Shown here piece by piece: positions 9,000 through 19,683 of a DNA stretch of 64,000 nucleotides; within the stretch, counting starts at the first letter, position 1, and every line of letters starts with the position of its first letter. This DNA comes from Agarophyton chilense. Lineage: Eukaryota > Rhodophyta > Florideophyceae > Gracilariales > Gracilariaceae. The notes beneath the pieces were generated by a model. That model was not told the DNA's origin and ran no database searches. It worked only from the letters and a program-made list of their open reading frames with translations. The DNA lies in the NCBI GenBank assembly GCA_030374765.1, contig JARGXX010000033.1:1-64000 (forward strand), in the 5' to 3' direction. A program made the position numbers and the translations under genes.

Positions 9000-11900
9000 A
9001 TGGTCACCACCGAAGGTCTCATTGGTTTGTTCTTGCCGCTGCGCGACGCGTACGCCCGCATGCGCCCCGATGATCCCAACGCCCGCGCGCTGCAGTACCT
9101 GGACTTGGTCTACTTCGCAGTTCAGAACCGAGGCTCTGTGCCAGCTGCAGAGGAAGTTTGCTCCTTGGTCGTGCCATCTGAAAAGCACGGCAAGTACACC
9201 AACACGGAGATACAACACAGCCTCCTCAAAAACAACTACTTTTCTCAGGTGTACCTCATGGCCAGATGTGTGGACCTCGACGATGGTAGCAACGACCGGC
9301 GTCTCAGGGACTTGTACCAGCTCTACCTCCAAATCCAAGCTTCAAACAATACTTCTGAGCAGCAACCGTCTTCTGCTGCTGGTAATGGTACCACCCGTGC
9401 AAGTGCTCGTTCTTCCAATGCGCCTACAAATCGCCGCCGCCCCAGCCGTCAAGTCGACTTGCTCATTCCGAAAACGGCTCTCTTGTCGTCCTTCCTCAAA
9501 TCGCGCATTCTGCCTCCGCAGTCGCAAACTTCCAAGGACAGTCGCTCACGATTCTCCACTACCGTTGAGGCATCTCGTTTTGAAATGGTTTTGTACCTGT
9601 CGATGATCTACACTCTCAAACGCGAGAAACTCAAATCGCGCCAGACCAAGAAACAACGCCTCAATACCGGCGTTGCAACCGCGACCTCTATGTTGGCTTC
9701 GTTGCAAAACTTTAAGCACGAAACGTGCGAGCGAATTTCATTTGTCGTGCACAAGCTTGTGACCTCTTGGAATGTGTTCTGCCGCCATCTTGGGTATGAC
9801 TCACTGGAGCACATGCTCGCTCCGTACATCTTGTTCGACAGCAACACCCTAACCTACCACGCTCTCGAACGCCGCGGGGAAGGCTACGCCCCTTTATCGC
9901 AAACTACCACATTTGCCAAGAAAACTCAGCCTTCCAAAGTCCAATCTGAAGTGGACAGCGTCGCCTGGTCCCACACCGACGAGGTTGACCGCAATCTACG
10001 CGTGCTAGCTTCCGAATTTTTGAACGACCTTCACCGCCTGCTTTTCAACGACTTCCTATACGAAATGGATGAAACCGCTCGCTGGCAATCTTTGACGCAA
10101 TTCGAGTATAACTCGACCGTCGACGTGTACCCTCACCGCTTCACGACGTTCGGTCTGCCACTTTGGACCCCGATTCGAATGGCCATGGTCGGCCCTATTC
10201 CGGGCCAACCCCTCAACCCGGTCGTGGAGATAGCCAAAAAAGAAGCCGAGTTGGTGGACATCATTATGAACGAGTCACAGCAGCAACCTCCGCCTGATCC
10301 GGCAGCGCCACTACCGTCGTCGTCGGAACGCGCCAACGCCGCTGGTCCCTCACCTCCTCCCCAACCCCCAAATCTTCCCTACAACGTCAACGAAACTCGC
10401 GTCCTCCCGCCGCACTCCTTCACCCAAACTACTACTCTCAACGCTCTACAAGAGGCGGAGGACGAAATGGAAAAGTATATTCGCCTCTACGGTGTCGATT
10501 TCAAAGAATTCGTACAGGTGGATATTATCAAACGAACTACCGCCTCATCTCCAGTCGGAGCAGTGCAACTGGTCCTCACCGACCCGCCTTACAACATTCG
10601 TTCCTTAGCTGGCCGCCACAACAGCAACCACGACGCCATTTCCCAAGACGATATGAAGCGCACGGCGCAGGTTATTGGCGAGCTGTTGTGCCCTGGCGGC
10701 CACTTTATTCTCTTTTGCTCCATTCGCCAGTTCAGGCCGTGGTTGTCGTGCTTCAAAAGCATTTCCGAGTCCCAAACTGCGCTATTCAAGGTGGACCCTG
10801 TGCCGTTGGTTTTCGTCCGCGCCGCCTCCCATCCTACTGGGACCCACCGCGGGCTGCGAACGTCGCCGTTGCCCATCACCGAGTACGCCATTCACGGCAT
10901 CAAAACGGGGCTCACTCACGATGAAAACCTGGCTCGCGTAAACCTCGTTAACTACAACTACGTTCCTTCTCGCTACCCGGCTTACAAGAACGTGATTGAT
11001 AACGTGCCGGGACTAGCCGCTGGCGAGACCCTGCGTTGGAATCGCCTGCATTCTGTCACCAACAATCACAACGCCGTCACTGAAAAAGTACGCCCGGAGC
11101 AGAAGAGTCGTGCTCTACTCAAGGAACTCATAAGCCACTATTCTCAGCCTGGCGACATGGTGGTGGATTTATTTGCCGGAACGGGTTCCACCGCTTTGGC
11201 CTGCATGGAGCTCCCAGGTCACAGACGCTTTTTGGGGTGCGAGAAAGACGCAGTGTGTTACGCTCACGCAAAACACAATGCTGTCGTTCACTTTATCAAA
11301 ACCGTTTTACAGAACAGCACCGACATTGAAGTGCCGCACCATCTCATCACCAAGTTCAATCGCGTAGTTCGCTCAATACCGAACACGGACCTGCGATCGA
11401 AATACCTTTGGACCGCGCCTCCCGGTCTGCCACAGTACCAAATTTTTCCTGCGCCGCTCGCTTCCTTTCTCTGCAACTTGTGGAAAGACCGTGAGTTTGC
11501 AGCCGTTTGCCGCAATAAACCGGTGCATGAATGGCCGCGAGAGAAACAGGGCCTTCTCACTCAGATCGATCCGGATACGTTACTGGCCATAGAAGGGTAT
11601 GCCCATGGAGTGTATACCAAAAAGTCCGACATCCGACACCCCTTGGCGGGAGACGGTGTCTTTGCCGCACGCCAGTTTAATGAAGGCGACACAGTGTGCT
11701 ACTTTTATGGAACCCTCGTCTACCACGTCCTCTCCAAACGCTCCGCCACACAGTCTTCGTATGCCAACGGTTTGCTCGCCGTCACCGTGGAGCGCTTCAA
11801 CTCCACTTCCATGGAAATCCGAGTGACAGGCCCGGACTTTGTCAGACTGCCCACCCCGGGAGACCGTGGAACCCACTCCATGTGGATCACGCCTGCCCCG

Positions 11901-12197
11901 TTCTGTGTTGGCGGAATCATCAATGATGCCCAATACCGCCCAGAGGACCTCGACATTCAGGCCTTACGGGACAAGGTACTCCCAAACCCTCGCACACCAA
12001 ATGTAGTAGCGCGCCTTTCGTCTACTTTGAAAAACTCAAAGTCAGGAATCCAAGACTACCACCTTATCACAATAGTGGCCACCCGAACCATCGAGCGAGA
12101 AGAAGAAGTGCTAATAGACTATGGAAACGACTACGCTCATTGGCCCAGGGTTCCAAAACCACAAACACAGACCTTTCATGTGAATCTTGTAGATTAG
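9000..12197 (+). CDS. DNA N6-adenine-type methyltransferase fused to SET domain
   Basis: A 1065-residue frame from the first ATG (9000), which follows a TC-rich leader; in-frame sequence upstream has no ATG. Residues 1-480 are not recognised: helical, with a Ser/Arg linker around 120-150 and a Pro-rich linker around 430-460. Residues about 500-770 are a beta-class (N6_N4) methyltransferase: the catalytic TDPPYN (D528-Y531) comes before the AdoMet loop FAGTGST (725-731). DPPY, rather than SPPY, favours N6-adenine. Residues about 880-1045 resemble a SET domain: GVFA (886-889), a YFYG strand, GGIINDA in place of the usual NHxC-type motif, and EEVLIDYG (1035-1042). The protein would methylate DNA and possibly a histone in the nucleus. 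The SET part is atypical at the Asn-His motif, so its activity is uncertain. It lies between the divergent ParB-dioxygenase gene and the recombinase-helicase. Confidence 0.85.
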   Translation: MVTTEGLIGLFLPLRDAYARMRPDDPNARALQYLDLVYFAVQNRGSVPAAEEVCSLVVPSEKHGKYTNTEIQHSLLKNNYFSQVYLMARCVDLDDGSNDRRLRDLYQLYLQIQASNNTSEQQPSSAAGNGTTRASARSSNAPTNRRRPSRQVDLLIPKTALLSSFLKSRILPPQSQTSKDSRSRFSTTVEASRFEMVLYLSMIYTLKREKLKSRQTKKQRLNTGVATATSMLASLQNFKHETCERISFVVHKLVTSWNVFCRHLGYDSLEHMLAPYILFDSNTLTYHALERRGEGYAPLSQTTTFAKKTQPSKVQSEVDSVAWSHTDEVDRNLRVLASEFLNDLHRLLFNDFLYEMDETARWQSLTQFEYNSTVDVYPHRFTTFGLPLWTPIRMAMVGPIPGQPLNPVVEIAKKEAELVDIIMNESQQQPPPDPAAPLPSSSERANAAGPSPPPQPPNLPYNVNETRVLPPHSFTQTTTLNALQEAEDEMEKYIRLYGVDFKEFVQVDIIKRTTASSPVGAVQLVLTDPPYNIRSLAGRHNSNHDAISQDDMKRTAQVIGELLCPGGHFILFCSIRQFRPWLSCFKSISESQTALFKVDPVPLVFVRAASHPTGTHRGLRTSPLPITEYAIHGIKTGLTHDENLARVNLVNYNYVPSRYPAYKNVIDNVPGLAAGETLRWNRLHSVTNNHNAVTEKVRPEQKSRALLKELISHYSQPGDMVVDLFAGTGSTALACMELPGHRRFLGCEKDAVCYAHAKHNAVVHFIKTVLQNSTDIEVPHHLITKFNRVVRSIPNTDLRSKYLWTAPPGLPQYQIFPAPLASFLCNLWKDREFAAVCRNKPVHEWPREKQGLLTQIDPDTLLAIEGYAHGVYTKKSDIRHPLAGDGVFAARQFNEGDTVCYFYGTLVYHVLSKRSATQSSYANGLLAVTVERFNSTSMEIRVTGPDFVRLPTPGDRGTHSMWITPAPFCVGGIINDAQYRPEDLDIQALRDKVLPNPRTPNVVARLSSTLKNSKSGIQDYHLITIVATRTIEREEEVLIDYGNDYAHWPRVPKPQTQTFHVNLVD

Positions 12198-13166
12198 TTG
12201 TTTCTTTTCTTTCTCAGTAAAACACAACTAAAAACTAAACCTTCTCTCCTAAGAACAACCACGCGCAAACTCTCTTCCTTCATTCGTTTTAAAAACAGAA
12301 AACCTATAACCTTCTTCTTCGGCCCCCACTGCCACGCCCCGCAACATCTCACTTCTTTTGCCAAACACCATCATAACGTTACACAGTGCGCATACTGTAA
12401 CACATAGCACCCCTCCTACCCACGTCACATGTAGCACCATTTTTCCAAAATCAACGGTCAAACATGTCGCATATGCATATATGAGCTCAACCGCGGTGCA
12501 GCACCGCTTGTGCTCAAACTAATACGTGTGTACGATACGCCACCACCGTCACTAGTTAGCCGTTCCGAAAACGTCATGCTTCACAACAAGTTGCCACATT
12601 GCCGCACAACATCCGCTGGCGCACCCGATCGCGCGCCAGCTCGTTCTAAACCTCCGTCCATTTACAAACAAATACGAACCCACCCTGAAAACTTCTGCCC
12701 TCCCCCAACCCGACTCCACCAACGCGCAGCCCCATCTCTTCTCTGCGCTGCCCTTTTTCCCCTTCCCGCTCCCCCCTTCCACGGAAACCACGCCCCTTAC
12801 ACAAAATCACTCTCCTCAATGGGGCGGAGCCCAATGAGCTTTATTGTGACACACTCCTCCCCACAAACCCACAGTCATAGACCGGGAATGAATGACCTGC
12901 AATACCAAATAGTATCCTGATGGTTCCCTTTTACAGTATGCCGTTTGCTAAAGCCAGCCACACGCGCCCTCCCCCAAAACACCAAACCGCCTTTCTCCAA
13001 TTACCCTCGCCCCACCTATTTACTACTTATACTGCTATATCGGCAGTGAACCCGTCCATTTCGCTGATGCTCCCAAACTCGATTGTGTTTGTTTGTGTGT
13101 GTCTTTCTTTGCGTCTTCAAAAACAATCCTCCCAAGCGTCTTCTTCTCTCTCTTACACGTTCAGTT
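12198..13166. other. Intergenic region upstream of the recombinase-helicase
   Basis: About 970 bp without a supported gene. Its last part is T/C-rich and resembles the leader before the methyltransferase ATG. Open frames here are short and compositionally like non-coding DNA. A TTG-initiated extension of the helicase frame from 13083 is not credited, because the first ATG is at 13167. Confidence 0.5.
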
Positions 13167-16100
13167 ATGTCGCAAAACAGCTTATCCTCCGCCGGCGAAC
13201 ATGGCTTGCCCGTGTTCATCCCCTCTTCGGTGCACAGCCCACCGAGGGCTGCGGTGAACATCTCACCGCCCACTCCCCCTAATCCCCTGCTCCCCCCACC
13301 GCCTCCGCCCGTGGCGCGTGACGCCCATGCTCAACCCCATTCCGACTTACCCGTTACCGACGCAAATGCAGCCGACGATTCTTCCTCTTTTATCATGGCA
13401 CTCGGTACCATTGTGAATATGGGTATTCATTCTATTGGGTTCTTTCCGTTGTGCGTCAACTGCCAGTGTGGGCTGCCGTCTGCCCGCGCAATCCAACATC
13501 ACTTGCGCAAACAGCACTCCATCCCTTTGGAAATTGCACGTCCCATGTCAATGGCAATCCTGCACGAGGTGCACACCTTGCGCAACAACTCTACCGTTGC
13601 CCCCGTGTGGCAAAAGTATCGCCCCCAACACAACGCTCAATTTGTGTCCGGGCCCTCTACGTTCCTCACGCCCCTGGCTCACATTGCCATTCACAATGGC
13701 TATCAGTGCCCGCTCTGCAAATTCTGCTACCTCGACCCCGTTCGTTTGCAAGCGCATCTGATCGAATGCCACAACATGTCGCCTGCGGTTGCCCAGCCGC
13801 ACCTTGACCGTACCGTCTCGTCGGGCCGTATTGCCTTGCAGACAGTGTACGGCGGCGTTCGTCGCCGTTTATTCCCCGTTACCAATGCTCAACCCATAGG
13901 CTGCTTGTCCAAAACTTTCCAGGTTCCGCAGGCGCCTGCGGCACGGCCTGAGACCCCCCCGGCGCAGCCTGTTTGTCTCCAACCACCCCATCGTTCAGTG
14001 GCAACGACTGCCAAAGGCATCGAGCCCCCGCTTCAACACATTAACCACTTTTTACAAAAGTTCACCACCGGCGCTCCTTGTTCGCAATCAGACCCTTTGC
14101 TTCGTCACCACTCGGAGAAGAATTCTTTCATCACCTTTTCCAAGTTTGACATCGTTCTTCACTCGCTTCATGTTCATCTGGATGTGGCGGCTCAACTATC
14201 CAGAACTGGCACAACGCCCACATCCGCTGAAAGCACCATCACCCACCACATCTTCGACTACCTCTCCCAGGTGAACATTTTGGTTAGTAAGACCTCCCTG
14301 GCTTTCTTGGACCGCCTCAACAAGCGCACCGACACAGCTTTTAAAACTGTCTCCACTGAAACCCTCAAGCGTTACGCTTCACACATTTCCCGTTTGCTTG
14401 TGTTTACTCACAGGACAAGGGCAAACCTCCCTCATCTCGTACCCGACTCAGACCTCATGTACTGCTACACTACTTCCGTGTTGGATGCCATTCGCATGTC
14501 TTCCTCTGGTGAGCTCCCCGCCCCGTTTCCTCCAACCCAACATGGCCCAGCGGTCCATAGCGCGCTCAAGCCCTTCTTGCTTCAATCTTTAGCGCCATAC
14601 CAGTCTTTAGATCTCCTCTCCGTTCGCAACTTCATTGCTTGCGCAAGCGTGATAAGCACCGACCCCAACCCGCCTATCGCTGCCCCCTTGCCGTCTGACC
14701 GCACGCCTGAGCCTTACGACACGGTCATTTCTCACGACCCCAACAATACCTCCTTTCGTTTTGCAGCCGCCTCAGATGTGACGCACCTCCTCGCCGCTCT
14801 TCAATATGGCATCTGTGCCTGCGCCATACACGAACTGCACGTGCTCTCCAAATCTTCTCCCCTGTTGCAACCTGCCACCCCTGCTTCCGAACGCCCAGTT
14901 CACGTTCAAGAACGCATGCGTACCATCGACGCGGCAATCGACGCTGATTCCAACAACGCCCTTTCGTTTGTCAGAAAGACACTCACGCTTGCAATGTCCA
15001 TATCCTCTCGCGAGGAAATGTTCGTTTCTTTCCACAATTGTGATGTTCACCCGTCCTGCGGCATAGTGCGTGACACTCACCTCGCCCTCTCAGAAGTCGG
15101 CTCTTTGGTTTTAACTCTACACAAAGAAATACAACATACTATTCACAACGACCTGCTTCTTGGCCACGCTCTGCCAACCGGTTTCACAAACGCGCTACAC
15201 TCACTTCAGGACGACTCCTTCAACAAAAGCCCAGGCTTTTCTTTCCTTACCAACCTCAACAACCGCCCATTTATCGAACAAAACATGGCTTTCGTTTTCA
15301 CTTGTCTCACGTCTTCCATGCCCCACAACTCCAACACCGACCACACTCCGTTTCTTCCGCAACGCAAGCAAAACGGTACCTTTCCCCGCACACAACTGCC
15401 CACAACCGACATTTTGGGCACCGATATGTTCACGCATGCGTTGTCGAGGTGGCTCTCATGTGCACAGAAAATCCAAGAACGCCTGTTGGTTGCGCTACAC
15501 CTTTCGTCGGGCTCTCCTGCGCGCGGCACAGAGATTGAGACATACCGTATCCACAACGACCAACACTTTCAACGTTGTCTCATGCTCATCGACAAATCGC
15601 CTTTCCTCATTTGCCGTTACATGAAAACGCGAAACAGCAAAGGGGCCGCCACTCCGATTGCTCGCTTTCCCGATGCCCAAACATCCCGTCTTCTGCTCAT
15701 GTACTTGACTCTGATACGTCCTTTTGAAGCATATATCGTCCGCCGCCTACACGGGGAAAACTGTTTCCAGATGCATTGGAAAATGCTGTTCGCCAACTGC
15801 GGAATTCCGTATGCCGCAAACACCATCCGCTCGATAATCAGCTCTCACTTGAGCAAACGCGGTTTCCCGATATCCTTCAACGACTATAGAAACTTCACCG
15901 TGGGAATGACCAACACAGTTTCCAATGTCACCGCATCTTCTGTAGCCGATCACATCTTGGAAGAGCTATTGACCACTGCCCATGGCCAGGCGGGCCACTC
16001 TGCGCACACCGCCGCTTTTCTTTACGCTCGTACACCACATGACATATCCGGTTTGCAGCACTCTCAACTTTCCAAATATCGCGAGTGGTCCAGCAAATGG

Positions 16101-18704
16101 CACCAGTATCTCGGTCTTCTTCTTAATGCTCCCCTCACCCAACAACAACAACAACACCACAGAAAACGTCCGGTTACTGACACAGTTCTACCTACACCTG
16201 AACCAAAGCGCTCCATCCATACATCGCAGCCAACCCCGTCCCCTCCCACTGACCGCTCTGCGATCCCCCATTCTCAAATCAACCTAAACCTGGCCGTCTC
16301 TCATCCTTTCAATCCACATCCGCCTGCTTTTATGGCAGCCGCCATACCGCGCGGTGGAGCTTCTCTCTTACAACAACCGCTTGTGACCTACGAACATACT
16401 ACATCAGAAATGCTCCGAGCACTAAGACAGGCACTTTCCAACGACTCCGCTTTATTCAAGTCCCACCAACAATTTGTGAACACAGCGGCCGTGTACAACA
16501 GGCTTTCCAACATGCTACTACTCCAGCCGACTGGATCTGGAAAAACACTATCTCTTCTGCTCCCCGTCTTCATGGAAAAGGGCAAATACTCCACCGTTCT
16601 CATCACCCCTCTCACAGCCTTGCTCAGTGAATACGAACTGCGCGCTCAGCTCTTCGGCCTTCGTGTTTCTCGTACACCCACCCCTCCCGGATCGCACTCC
16701 TTTGCCGACATTTACATCTTTTCCGCTGAAAGACTTTCTCTTCCTTCTTTTACAGAGTTCACCACGCGACTGATCGCCGCCGACCGCCTCGCCCGCATTG
16801 CCATCGATGAATGTCACTTGTTTTTTTTATGGCAACACTTTCGCCCGTGCTTGGCCAACCTCCACAACTGCTTCGGCCATATTCCCACAAAGATCCCTCG
16901 CGTGCTTTTAAGCGCGACAGTGCCGCCGCGCGACCGCCCCCTTCTTCTGTCGCAGCTGCACATCCCGAACGCGCATGTGTACGCTTCTTCGACTGCAAGA
17001 AACAACATTTCTTTTGTCGTGTATCACCTAAGCTCAGCCCCCAGCACTTCGCGTGCCACACGCTTTCGCGCCGCTCATGGCCACTTTCAGGATGTGTTTG
17101 GATACCTGCTTCAGCTGGGCGTCTCAATCATGCAAGAGCATGTGGCTCGATTACTTCACTCGTCGGCTGACACAACCCTAGCTCGCGTTCTTATATTCTC
17201 GTTGACACGCCCGGCTGCCGAAGCTGTCCATGAAGCTCTCTCCGCTTCGCGTTCTTCTTTTGGTGCCCTTAAACAATCCACTACTTTCACGGTTCTCCTG
17301 TACCATTCTGGTCTCTCCGATGTTCGTAAACGCCGGGCTCACACCCTTTGGAACTCTCCGCCTTCTTCCAGCGCGCCCACAACCAACCACATTCTCTTCA
17401 TGGTTTGCACCTCTTCTTTTGGTACGGGCATCGACGTTCCCAACGTTCGCCTGGTTTTCAACTTTGGTGGAGTAGCGAGTCTTTGCGACCTCGCGCAACA
17501 GGCCGGCAGGGCCGGCCGCGATGGAAACCCATCCACTTGCGTCACCATTTATTTCCAGCCCTACTTCAAACTCGTCACGGAAACTCTTTCTTCGTCCTCT
17601 TCCAACACAAATGCGTTTGAGGAGCCCAATCGCATATACAACCAAGCACTTTCCACGGAGCGTTGGTTGGAAGCGCAGCATTGGGTCGAATGCAAATCTG
17701 TTTGTCGAAGGAACGCCCTCTATTTCCACATGGACGGAAAAGAACCAGGCATCTGTCTCTTCTCTCCTTCGGTTCTTAATTGCGATATTTGCAATAGCAT
17801 CGCAGCTGTCTCCCCCTCTCCCACCCCGGAACGAAGCTCCGTTTCCGCTACCCCTTCTGCCTCTCAGCACGCCCAATCCATTTCACCGTCACCCAGCGCT
17901 TCCCCACAAACGCCCACGCCGCCAAAAAACGGTCCCAATCAATCAAACAGAACATCCTTAAACAATCAAAACACCAACACCAACGGCGGCCCAACACAAA
18001 GCCCCAAACCCCACGCCAGTCGTCCACCACGACCCCCCACCTCCACTCCATCGCCGCTGCTGACAACCACGCATCCATCCGCTGCGACCCAATCGCCCAC
18101 TGTCGCTCCTTCTCAATCTCAGTCGCACTCTGCCACCTTCTTTTACACCTTGGAACGAAAAACACCGCAACAAATCGTGTCACACTTCGAGGAGCTCTCC
18201 CGCCGACTTGCCCCTCTCTGTGTGCCGTGCTTGCTGCACGAAAAAACGCAAGTGCACTTGACGGACACTCATGCATGCCCCGATTCCCGTCAACGATGCT
18301 TCAGATGCTTTTCGCCGCACCATATATCGCGCAACTGCAGGTTCGATAAATCACCTCAAGGAACCTGCTACCGTTGCCATCTCGGATTCTGCAAGGGACT
18401 CAAAACTCATTCTCAACCGCACACTTTTGGAACAAGACACTGCATCTTCATTTCGCTCTATCAACTGGCATGGGTCTTGTGGCGAACATGCTCCAAAACT
18501 CGCTCCGAAATTGCACTCCACCTCTTTGACGGCCGCATGCAATCCAAGTTCAACTCCATTTCCCAATCCTTTCAAGATTCCTCACCCCTCCACCTTGAAA
18601 TAGACGCCATGTTTCATGATTGGTTAACACACAACAACCACTTTGCCGTACCCAACATTCTACGCCTTGCAGCTTGGTGGAAGTCAACCACAACACTCAT
18701 TTAA
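13167..18704 (+). CDS. Zinc-finger / tyrosine-recombinase-like / RecQ-type helicase fusion, copy 1
   Basis: 1845 residues from ATG 13167, uninterrupted. Order: Pro-rich N-terminus; two C2H2-like fingers (C96, C99, H112, H117 and C181, C184, H197, H202); a helical core-binding-like region; a tyrosine-recombinase-like domain with R786 (SGSPAR), K820, R908 in NDYR (Asn where the usual HxxR has His), H944 and candidate nucleophile Y953 (LYAR). A linker leads to a superfamily 2 helicase: QPTGSGKT (1120-1127), DECH (1214-1217), LLSATVPP, YHSGL, FGTGIDVP and QAGRAGRDG (about 1445-1452). A RecQ-type Cys cluster (CRR...CDIC) follows, then a Pro/Ser linker and a CCHC-like knuckle near 1710-1722. The combination resembles fungal telomere-linked helicases with DUF3505-like N-termini, as far as I recall. 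Likely role: DNA cutting and rejoining plus unwinding for movement of a mobile element. An AATAAA lies about 25 bp past the stop. Confidence 0.85.
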   Translation: MSQNSLSSAGEHGLPVFIPSSVHSPPRAAVNISPPTPPNPLLPPPPPPVARDAHAQPHSDLPVTDANAADDSSSFIMALGTIVNMGIHSIGFFPLCVNCQCGLPSARAIQHHLRKQHSIPLEIARPMSMAILHEVHTLRNNSTVAPVWQKYRPQHNAQFVSGPSTFLTPLAHIAIHNGYQCPLCKFCYLDPVRLQAHLIECHNMSPAVAQPHLDRTVSSGRIALQTVYGGVRRRLFPVTNAQPIGCLSKTFQVPQAPAARPETPPAQPVCLQPPHRSVATTAKGIEPPLQHINHFLQKFTTGAPCSQSDPLLRHHSEKNSFITFSKFDIVLHSLHVHLDVAAQLSRTGTTPTSAESTITHHIFDYLSQVNILVSKTSLAFLDRLNKRTDTAFKTVSTETLKRYASHISRLLVFTHRTRANLPHLVPDSDLMYCYTTSVLDAIRMSSSGELPAPFPPTQHGPAVHSALKPFLLQSLAPYQSLDLLSVRNFIACASVISTDPNPPIAAPLPSDRTPEPYDTVISHDPNNTSFRFAAASDVTHLLAALQYGICACAIHELHVLSKSSPLLQPATPASERPVHVQERMRTIDAAIDADSNNALSFVRKTLTLAMSISSREEMFVSFHNCDVHPSCGIVRDTHLALSEVGSLVLTLHKEIQHTIHNDLLLGHALPTGFTNALHSLQDDSFNKSPGFSFLTNLNNRPFIEQNMAFVFTCLTSSMPHNSNTDHTPFLPQRKQNGTFPRTQLPTTDILGTDMFTHALSRWLSCAQKIQERLLVALHLSSGSPARGTEIETYRIHNDQHFQRCLMLIDKSPFLICRYMKTRNSKGAATPIARFPDAQTSRLLLMYLTLIRPFEAYIVRRLHGENCFQMHWKMLFANCGIPYAANTIRSIISSHLSKRGFPISFNDYRNFTVGMTNTVSNVTASSVADHILEELLTTAHGQAGHSAHTAAFLYARTPHDISGLQHSQLSKYREWSSKWHQYLGLLLNAPLTQQQQQHHRKRPVTDTVLPTPEPKRSIHTSQPTPSPPTDRSAIPHSQINLNLAVSHPFNPHPPAFMAAAIPRGGASLLQQPLVTYEHTTSEMLRALRQALSNDSALFKSHQQFVNTAAVYNRLSNMLLLQPTGSGKTLSLLLPVFMEKGKYSTVLITPLTALLSEYELRAQLFGLRVSRTPTPPGSHSFADIYIFSAERLSLPSFTEFTTRLIAADRLARIAIDECHLFFLWQHFRPCLANLHNCFGHIPTKIPRVLLSATVPPRDRPLLLSQLHIPNAHVYASSTARNNISFVVYHLSSAPSTSRATRFRAAHGHFQDVFGYLLQLGVSIMQEHVARLLHSSADTTLARVLIFSLTRPAAEAVHEALSASRSSFGALKQSTTFTVLLYHSGLSDVRKRRAHTLWNSPPSSSAPTTNHILFMVCTSSFGTGIDVPNVRLVFNFGGVASLCDLAQQAGRAGRDGNPSTCVTIYFQPYFKLVTETLSSSSSNTNAFEEPNRIYNQALSTERWLEAQHWVECKSVCRRNALYFHMDGKEPGICLFSPSVLNCDICNSIAAVSPSPTPERSSVSATPSASQHAQSISPSPSASPQTPTPPKNGPNQSNRTSLNNQNTNTNGGPTQSPKPHASRPPRPPTSTPSPLLTTTHPSAATQSPTVAPSQSQSHSATFFYTLERKTPQQIVSHFEELSRRLAPLCVPCLLHEKTQVHLTDTHACPDSRQRCFRCFSPHHISRNCRFDKSPQGTCYRCHLGFCKGLKTHSQPHTFGTRHCIFISLYQLAWVLWRTCSKTRSEIALHLFDGRMQSKFNSISQSFQDSSPLHLEIDAMFHDWLTHNNHFAVPNILRLAAWWKSTTTLI

Positions 18705-19119
18705 GCACGATTTTAGATTCCAACCCGGTACAATAAACACCCATTCTTCTTTCTCCATTTTGCTTTCAACTCTCTTCCTTGCCACAGAAAACCACATTTC
18801 CTCCTCTTTCTACTTAAGTATAACGCCAAACACCCCATATTCGACCGTTACATTACACCCAAACCAGCAACAAGCGTTATTCAAACGACTCTATCTCCAG
18901 CTCAACCTCAGCCCCTACATACCCCAACTCCGCCTCAAAAATACAGTGTAACGAAACAACCTACAATCTATATCAGTCCTACACATAAAGCCCAGTACAC
19001 TTATCGAATGCAGGTCGCTCAACACAGAACTTTATCCAACCACCGCAGATATCGAGTACACCCTCAAACAATCTGTTCACCACGCATTCGTACTATACTG
19101 GAACTTGACGTCTCGACTC

Positions 19120-19390
19120 TAGACCCCTAAAACCCCTAAAATCCAATAAACGCAAAGCTTCCCCTAAAACCCCTAAAGCCCACCAGCCCCTAAACAATGT
19201 TTTCCTCTCCGTAAATAAAAAATCCCATAAAGGTAAAGTTTCCCCTAAACCCCCTGAACCCCTGAACCCCTGAACCTGTAAAACCCCTAACACCCCTACA
19301 CAATGTTTTCCTCTCCGTAAATTCAAAATCCCATAAAGGTAAAGCTTCCCCTAAATCCCTAAACCCCTAAACCCCTGAAACCTGTAAAAG
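19120..19390. repeat. Telomere-like CCCCTAAA minisatellite, copy 1
   Basis: Runs of CCCCTAAA and variants (CCCCTGAA, ACCCCTAAAA) are interspersed with a longer repeated segment (ACAATGTTTTCCTCTCCGTA followed by CCCATAAAGGTAAAG) at a spacing of roughly 105 bp. It is interstitial here and not at a chromosome end within the window. Confidence 0.85.
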
Positions 19391-19683
19391 CCCGTACACA
19401 ATGGTTTCCTGTACGAAAACGTAAACTCCCGTAGGCCCTGACCGATAGCTACTTAGTGGCGATGCCACTGTTGGACAAACCTTAACGTCATAAGAATCTA
19501 CCTGTCATCGTTAAGCATACGTCATCCCTACCTCACTAAACGCACTGCACGCGTCTTCTTTAGCTTAGAGTGTGGCGCCAGCACTCGCGTGACCTACTAC
19601 TCACCACACTCAACCTACATTGAACTTGGCAATACCATCGAATATCGTCCCCCAGTGTTGCCGGATATGAAAACCATCCTAGA

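Noticed and set aside
13083-13166. N-terminal extension of the recombinase-helicase
   Set aside because: It would start at TTG and its residues look like translated T/C-rich leader; the first ATG is at 13167.
15201-15556. Minus-strand ORFs inside both helicase copies (also near 20233-20561)
   Set aside because: They recur only because the sense gene is duplicated; they have no protein-like features of their own.
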